Below are positions 60,782-64,000 of a stretch of 64,000 nucleotides of DNA, one piece after another. The translations under genes and the position numbers were made by a program. The notes below the pieces were generated by a model. The model was not told the origin of the DNA, made no database searches, and saw only the letters and a program-made list of their open reading frames with translations. The first letter of the stretch is position 1; the number at the start of each line of letters is the position of its first letter. The DNA comes from an uncultured Clostridia bacterium. Lineage in GTDB: Bacteria; Bacillota; Clostridia; TANB77; CAG-508. The DNA lies in assembly GCA_948857205.1 (NCBI GenBank), contig CAQPRV010000041.1, positions 36,151 through 100,150 on the forward strand, read 5' to 3'.

Positions 60782-62506
60782 ATGAATTACTTAGAAGAAT
60801 ACAAAAAATGGTGTGAAAGTCCAGAATTTGATGAAGAAACAAAAAAAGAATTACTAGAAATTAAAGATGATGAAAAGGAAATTGAAGACAGATTTTATCA
60901 AGAATTAGAATTTGGAACAGCAGGATTACGTGGTGTAATAGGAGCTGGAACAAACAGAATGAATAAATATACAGTGGGAAAAGCAACACAAGGTTTAGCA
61001 AATTACATCATAGAACAAGGAACACAAGAAAAAGGTGTAGCAATAAGTTATGATTCAAGAAGAATGTCAAAAGAGTTCAGTTTACAAACAGCATTAATAT
61101 TAAATGCAAATGGAATAAAAACTTATTTATTTGAAAATTTAAGGCCAGTACCAGAATTATCATTTACAGTTAGAAATTTAGGATGTACTGCTGGAATAAT
61201 GATAACAGCAAGTCATAATCCTCCAAAATATAATGGATACAAAGTATATTGGGATGATGGATCTCAAATAGTTGCACCAAGAGATAAAGACATAATTGCA
61301 AAAGTAAGAGCAGTAGAGAAATATAGTGAGATAAAAGAAACAACTAGAGAAGAAGCAGAAAAGTCAGGACTATTTAATATAATATGTGAAGAAATAGATA
61401 ATAAATACTTAGAAGTTTTAAAAAGCAAAGTATTAAATCCAGATATAGTAAAAGAACAAGGAAAGACTCTGAAAGTTGTATATACACCTTTACATGGTAC
61501 AGGAAATACAGTTGCAGAAAGACTTTTAAATGAAATAGGATTAGAAAATGTATATGTTGTTCCAGAACAAAAAGAGCCAGATGGAAACTTTCCAACAGTA
61601 AGTTATCCAAATCCAGAAGACAAAAAGGCTTTCAAACTAGCTTTAGAATTGGCAGAACAAAAAGATGCAGATGTTGTATTGGCTACTGATCCAGATGCAG
61701 ATAGATTAGGAATTTTTGCTAAAGATGCTAAAACTGGAAAATATATGGAATATACTGGTAATATGTCAGCACTTTTAATTGCAGAATATAGAATTTCACA
61801 AATGCATGAAAAAGGAATTTTACCAAAAGATGGAATGTTTATAACAACAATAGTATCTTCAGAATTAGCAAAGGCAATTTCTAAAAACTATAATTTAGAA
61901 TGTATAGAAGTTTTAACAGGCTTTAAAAACATAGGTGCAATTATGAAAAAAGCTGATGAGAATAAAGATAGAACTTATGTATTTGGCTTTGAAGAAAGTT
62001 ATGGATGTTTGATTGGTGACTATGCAAGAGATAAAGATGGAATAGCTGCAGTTATGGCACTTTGCGAAGCGGCTTGTTATTATAAATCTAGAGGCAAAAC
62101 TCTATGGGATGCAATGAACGATATTTATGGAAAATATGGATATTATAAAGAGACACAAGTATCTATTGTTTTGGAAGGAGCTGAAGGTGCTCAAAAAATA
62201 AAAGATATGATGACTAATATGAGAAATACACCAGTTGAGAAGATAGGAGAGTACAAAGTTTTAACCTTTAAAGATATAAAGGAAGATATTGTAAAAAATA
62301 TGGAAACAGGAGAAGTTTCAAAAACTGGATTACCAGAATCAAATGTGTTGTATTATGAATTAGAAAGGGATAGCTGGTGTTGTGTTAGACCTTCAGGTAC
62401 AGAGCCAAAAATAAAATTGTATATGGGAGTAAAAGGTACTAGTCATAAAGATGCTACAGAAAAATTAGAAGCTTTAAAACAAGCTATGACAAGTATAGTA
62501 AAATAA
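60782..62506 (+). CDS. pgcA: Alpha-D-phosphohexomutase (phosphoglucomutase/phosphomannomutase)
   Basis: A 574-residue enzyme interconverting hexose 6- and 1-phosphates. It has the phosphoserine loop TASHNPPKYNGYK (about 141-153), the Mg motif DPDADR (about 303-308), the sugar loop GFEESYG (about 401-407) and the phosphate loop RPSGTEPKIK (about 537-546). Length fits the PgcA/PGM2-like group. ATG follows AAGGGTGAT. Operon partner of the uridylyltransferase, giving a two-step route to UDP-sugars for wall or polysaccharide synthesis. A strong terminator follows at once. Confidence 0.93.
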   Translation: MNYLEEYKKWCESPEFDEETKKELLEIKDDEKEIEDRFYQELEFGTAGLRGVIGAGTNRMNKYTVGKATQGLANYIIEQGTQEKGVAISYDSRRMSKEFSLQTALILNANGIKTYLFENLRPVPELSFTVRNLGCTAGIMITASHNPPKYNGYKVYWDDGSQIVAPRDKDIIAKVRAVEKYSEIKETTREEAEKSGLFNIICEEIDNKYLEVLKSKVLNPDIVKEQGKTLKVVYTPLHGTGNTVAERLLNEIGLENVYVVPEQKEPDGNFPTVSYPNPEDKKAFKLALELAEQKDADVVLATDPDADRLGIFAKDAKTGKYMEYTGNMSALLIAEYRISQMHEKGILPKDGMFITTIVSSELAKAISKNYNLECIEVLTGFKNIGAIMKKADENKDRTYVFGFEESYGCLIGDYARDKDGIAAVMALCEAACYYKSRGKTLWDAMNDIYGKYGYYKETQVSIVLEGAEGAQKIKDMMTNMRNTPVEKIGEYKVLTFKDIKEDIVKNMETGEVSKTGLPESNVLYYELERDSWCCVRPSGTEPKIKLYMGVKGTSHKDATEKLEALKQAMTSIVK

Positions 62507-62507
62507 T

Positions 62508-62538
62508 AAAAAACCAAGTATTTTTTACTTGGTTTTTT
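62508..62538 (+). terminator. Rho-independent terminator of the sugar-nucleotide operon
   Basis: AAAAACCAAGTA pairs with TACTTGGTTTTTT around five T bases, right behind the pgcA stop and 8 bp before a group II intron. Confidence 0.92.
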
Positions 62539-62545
62539 ACATTTG

Positions 62546-63057
62546 GTGCGACGGGCATGTTGTTTAATTAATCGGTGAAAGTCCGTAGTGGAGGTATACA
62601 TCGCCAACCACATAGTGAAACACAAGCGTTCCATCGTAAGGTGTGACGTAGAGGAAGTGTGTAGCAAAATCTTGGCTCAATGAACAAAAACTTGATACTA
62701 AGGCTTGATAAGAAGGTAAGGCTACCAATGAAGTCAAAGCCCAAAAGATGTACGTAATCTTATCAAGTAAATCCAGAGAAACAAGCATGGAACATTTAGA
62801 ACAAATCTTAGCAAAAGAAAATCTTAACCAAGCATATGAAAAAGTAAAGTCAAACAAAGGAGTAGCAGGAGTAGACGGAATAACAGTATACGAAGTAGAT
62901 GAGTATATAAAAGCGAACAAGGAAAAACTGTTAAACCAAATATGCAAGAGGAAATATAAGCCACAACCAGTATAAATTGAACCGCCCATTGCCGAACGGC
63001 ACGATGTGGTGGTGTGAGAGGGAATAAATAAAATAATTATTTATTCTCTACTCGATT
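62546..63057 (+). mobile_element. ORF-deleted group II intron inserted behind a terminator
   Basis: The 5' end GTGCGACGGGCATG and the block CGGTGAAAGTCCG are typical of bacterial group II ribozymes. Domain V is complete at 62977-63020 (TTGAACCGCC .. CCGAACGG .. GGTGGTGTGAGAGG) with paired changes in its stem (CAT/ATG and TGCC/GGCA). A final stem GAATAAATAA/TTATTTATTC and CTACTCGAT close the element. The maturase gene is reduced to about 63 codons, so most of the intron interior (about 1 kb in relatives) is gone. Location directly after a Rho-independent hairpin is the habit of class C introns. Confidence 0.85.
62787..62975 (+). pseudogene. Truncated group II intron reverse transcriptase/maturase
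   Basis: From ATG 62787 the frame encodes MEHLEQILAKENLNQAYEK, VKSNKGVAGVDGITV and ends KRKYKPQPV, the RT-0/RT-1 start of an intron-encoded protein. The frame stops 62 residues in, directly at domain V. RT-2 to RT-7, the X domain and any endonuclease are missing. No activity is possible; splicing would need a maturase in trans. Confidence 0.88.
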
Positions 63058-63094
63058 TCTACAATATAAATCAAAAGAGTTGCAATTTTTTATA

Positions 63095-63802
63095 TTAGAT
63101 TTTCCAAGTATCTAAATTTCTTTGAATTGCTCCAAATAGATTTGCACGAACTCTTGGAATATTTTTTGTTAGTGAGATAATAAGTTGTTTCATATCTTCT
63201 CTTTTAGATGTACCATCCATAGGACAGACTTTTGGCATGACTGATAGGTTATTATTTTTTATAAATCTTTTAGTGTCTTTTTCGGGAGTGTAAATTAAGG
63301 GTCTTATTAAAGTGATTTTAGAACGATCCATGTAACTCTTTGGCGAGAAAGTTCCTATATTACCAGCATAAAATAAATTTAATAAAAAGGTTTCTAATAC
63401 ATCATCTTGATTATGTCCTAGAGCAATTTTGTTACATCCTTCTCTTATTGCAATAGAGTTTATAACACCTCTACGTAAATTTGCACATAAGGAACATGGA
63501 TTTTTTTCTTTTCTTATATCAAATACGATTTCTTTTGCATTACTTTTTTCTATATATAGTGGTATTTCTATATTTTTACATATTTTTTCTAAAAATTCTT
63601 TGTTAAAAAATTCAAAGCCTGGATCTATTGTTATTGCAATTATGTCAAATTTTTTAGGATAGAATCTTTGTAAAGCCTTGAAGGCATATAACATAGTTAT
63701 AGAATCTTTTCCTCCAGATAAACATATTGCAATTTTATCATTTTCTTCTATCATGTTGTATTCTTCTATTGCTTTCCTCATATGACTTAGTATTTTTTGC
63801 AT
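63095..63802 (-). CDS. ttcA: TtcA-family tRNA 2-thiocytidine synthetase-like protein
   Basis: A 235-residue PP-loop ATPase, start ATG 63802 behind GGTGA with five-base spacing (the longer frame to 63880 has no ribosome site). ICLSGGKDSITMLYAF (about 27-42) is the ATP-binding PP loop. CxxC in NPCSLCANLRRG and Cys in CPMDGT fit the Fe-S TtcA group that thiolates C32 of tRNA. GHNQDDVLETFLLNLFYAG is the second family motif. TATAAT lies close upstream. The tail of the window (63803-64000) has no gene; AAATT-type short inverted repeats are all I see. Confidence 0.85.
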   Translation of the reverse strand: MQKILSHMRKAIEEYNMIEENDKIAICLSGGKDSITMLYAFKALQRFYPKKFDIIAITIDPGFEFFNKEFLEKICKNIEIPLYIEKSNAKEIVFDIRKEKNPCSLCANLRRGVINSIAIREGCNKIALGHNQDDVLETFLLNLFYAGNIGTFSPKSYMDRSKITLIRPLIYTPEKDTKRFIKNNNLSVMPKVCPMDGTSKREDMKQLIISLTKNIPRVRANLFGAIQRNLDTWKI

Positions 63803-64000
63803 TTTTATCACCATTAATATTATAACAGAAATTGTAAAAAATACAAGTTTTATGAATTTGAATTTTTTCGTTTGTACCAATTTTCAGAAATTTATTTCCT
63901 TATATTTCCATTTTTAGTATTGGAAATTTCTCTAATTTTGAATGTTTAGATTTTATTTTTGTGATTAAATGAAAAAAGGGCGCAATGTCCCTATATCTGT

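Noticed and set aside
1..64000. tRNA, rRNA, tmRNA or RNase P RNA genes
   Set aside because: No cloverleaf, CCA end or conserved rRNA block was found on either strand by reading.

Overview
The window is AT-rich DNA (roughly 70 percent A+T by eye) from a Gram-positive, spore-forming Clostridia-type bacterium. The evidence is the clostridial sporulation set (spoIIR, spmA, spmB, a GerMN-domain protein, an AbrB/SpoVT regulator with a zinc ribbon), a fused 2-hydroxyacyl-CoA dehydratase activator, strong AGGAGG-type ribosome binding sites, frequent TTG/GTG starts and Cna-B/SpaA-type surface repeats. An uncultured gut lineage is plausible, but that is inference. I see no rRNA, tRNA or CRISPR array.

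Layout. (1) 59-9067: four same-strand genes resembling part of a type IV secretion/conjugation apparatus: a VirB6/TrbL-like membrane protein, two single-pass extracytoplasmic proteins, and a large wall hydrolase carrying amidase, lysozyme and NlpC/P60 modules. (2) 9193-16874: a J-domain membrane protein, then a duplicated unit made of a cytosolic patatin-like lipase gene facing, tail to tail, a membrane-anchored protein with an FGE/C-type-lectin-like domain and an RCC1 beta-propeller. A fragment of a further RCC1 gene lies between. (3) 17430-41087: a 7885-residue surface adhesin with a vWA head, dozens of SpaA/Cna-B-like modules and a 381-bp-period repeat array. (4) 41384-42905: an IS91-like element remnant. 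(5) 43173-54932: housekeeping and sporulation genes (activase, GerMN, trmN6, rsmI, abrB, spmAB, rlmH-walJ-murA) with a candidate small peptide gene under a consensus promoter at 52064-52340. (6) 55080-57816: a MITE-like palindrome and a glycine-rich surface gene broken by four single-C insertions. (7) 58061-63802: spoIIR, an unknown gene, a UDP-sugar pyrophosphorylase/phosphoglucomutase operon, an ORF-deleted group II intron directly behind its terminator, and a ttcA-like gene.

A short interspersed palindromic repeat with core GGGGACGGAGAA occurs about 16 times, almost always just behind or between genes and often as inverted pairs. It closes a convergent gene pair, precedes both patatin genes, and has been built into the C-terminus of the activase. 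Most unusual items: the patatin / FGE-RCC1 duplication with its REP-type repeats, the giant adhesin array, the three-enzyme T4SS-associated hydrolase, the 33-residue cationic peptide gene, and the four-C frameshift pattern.
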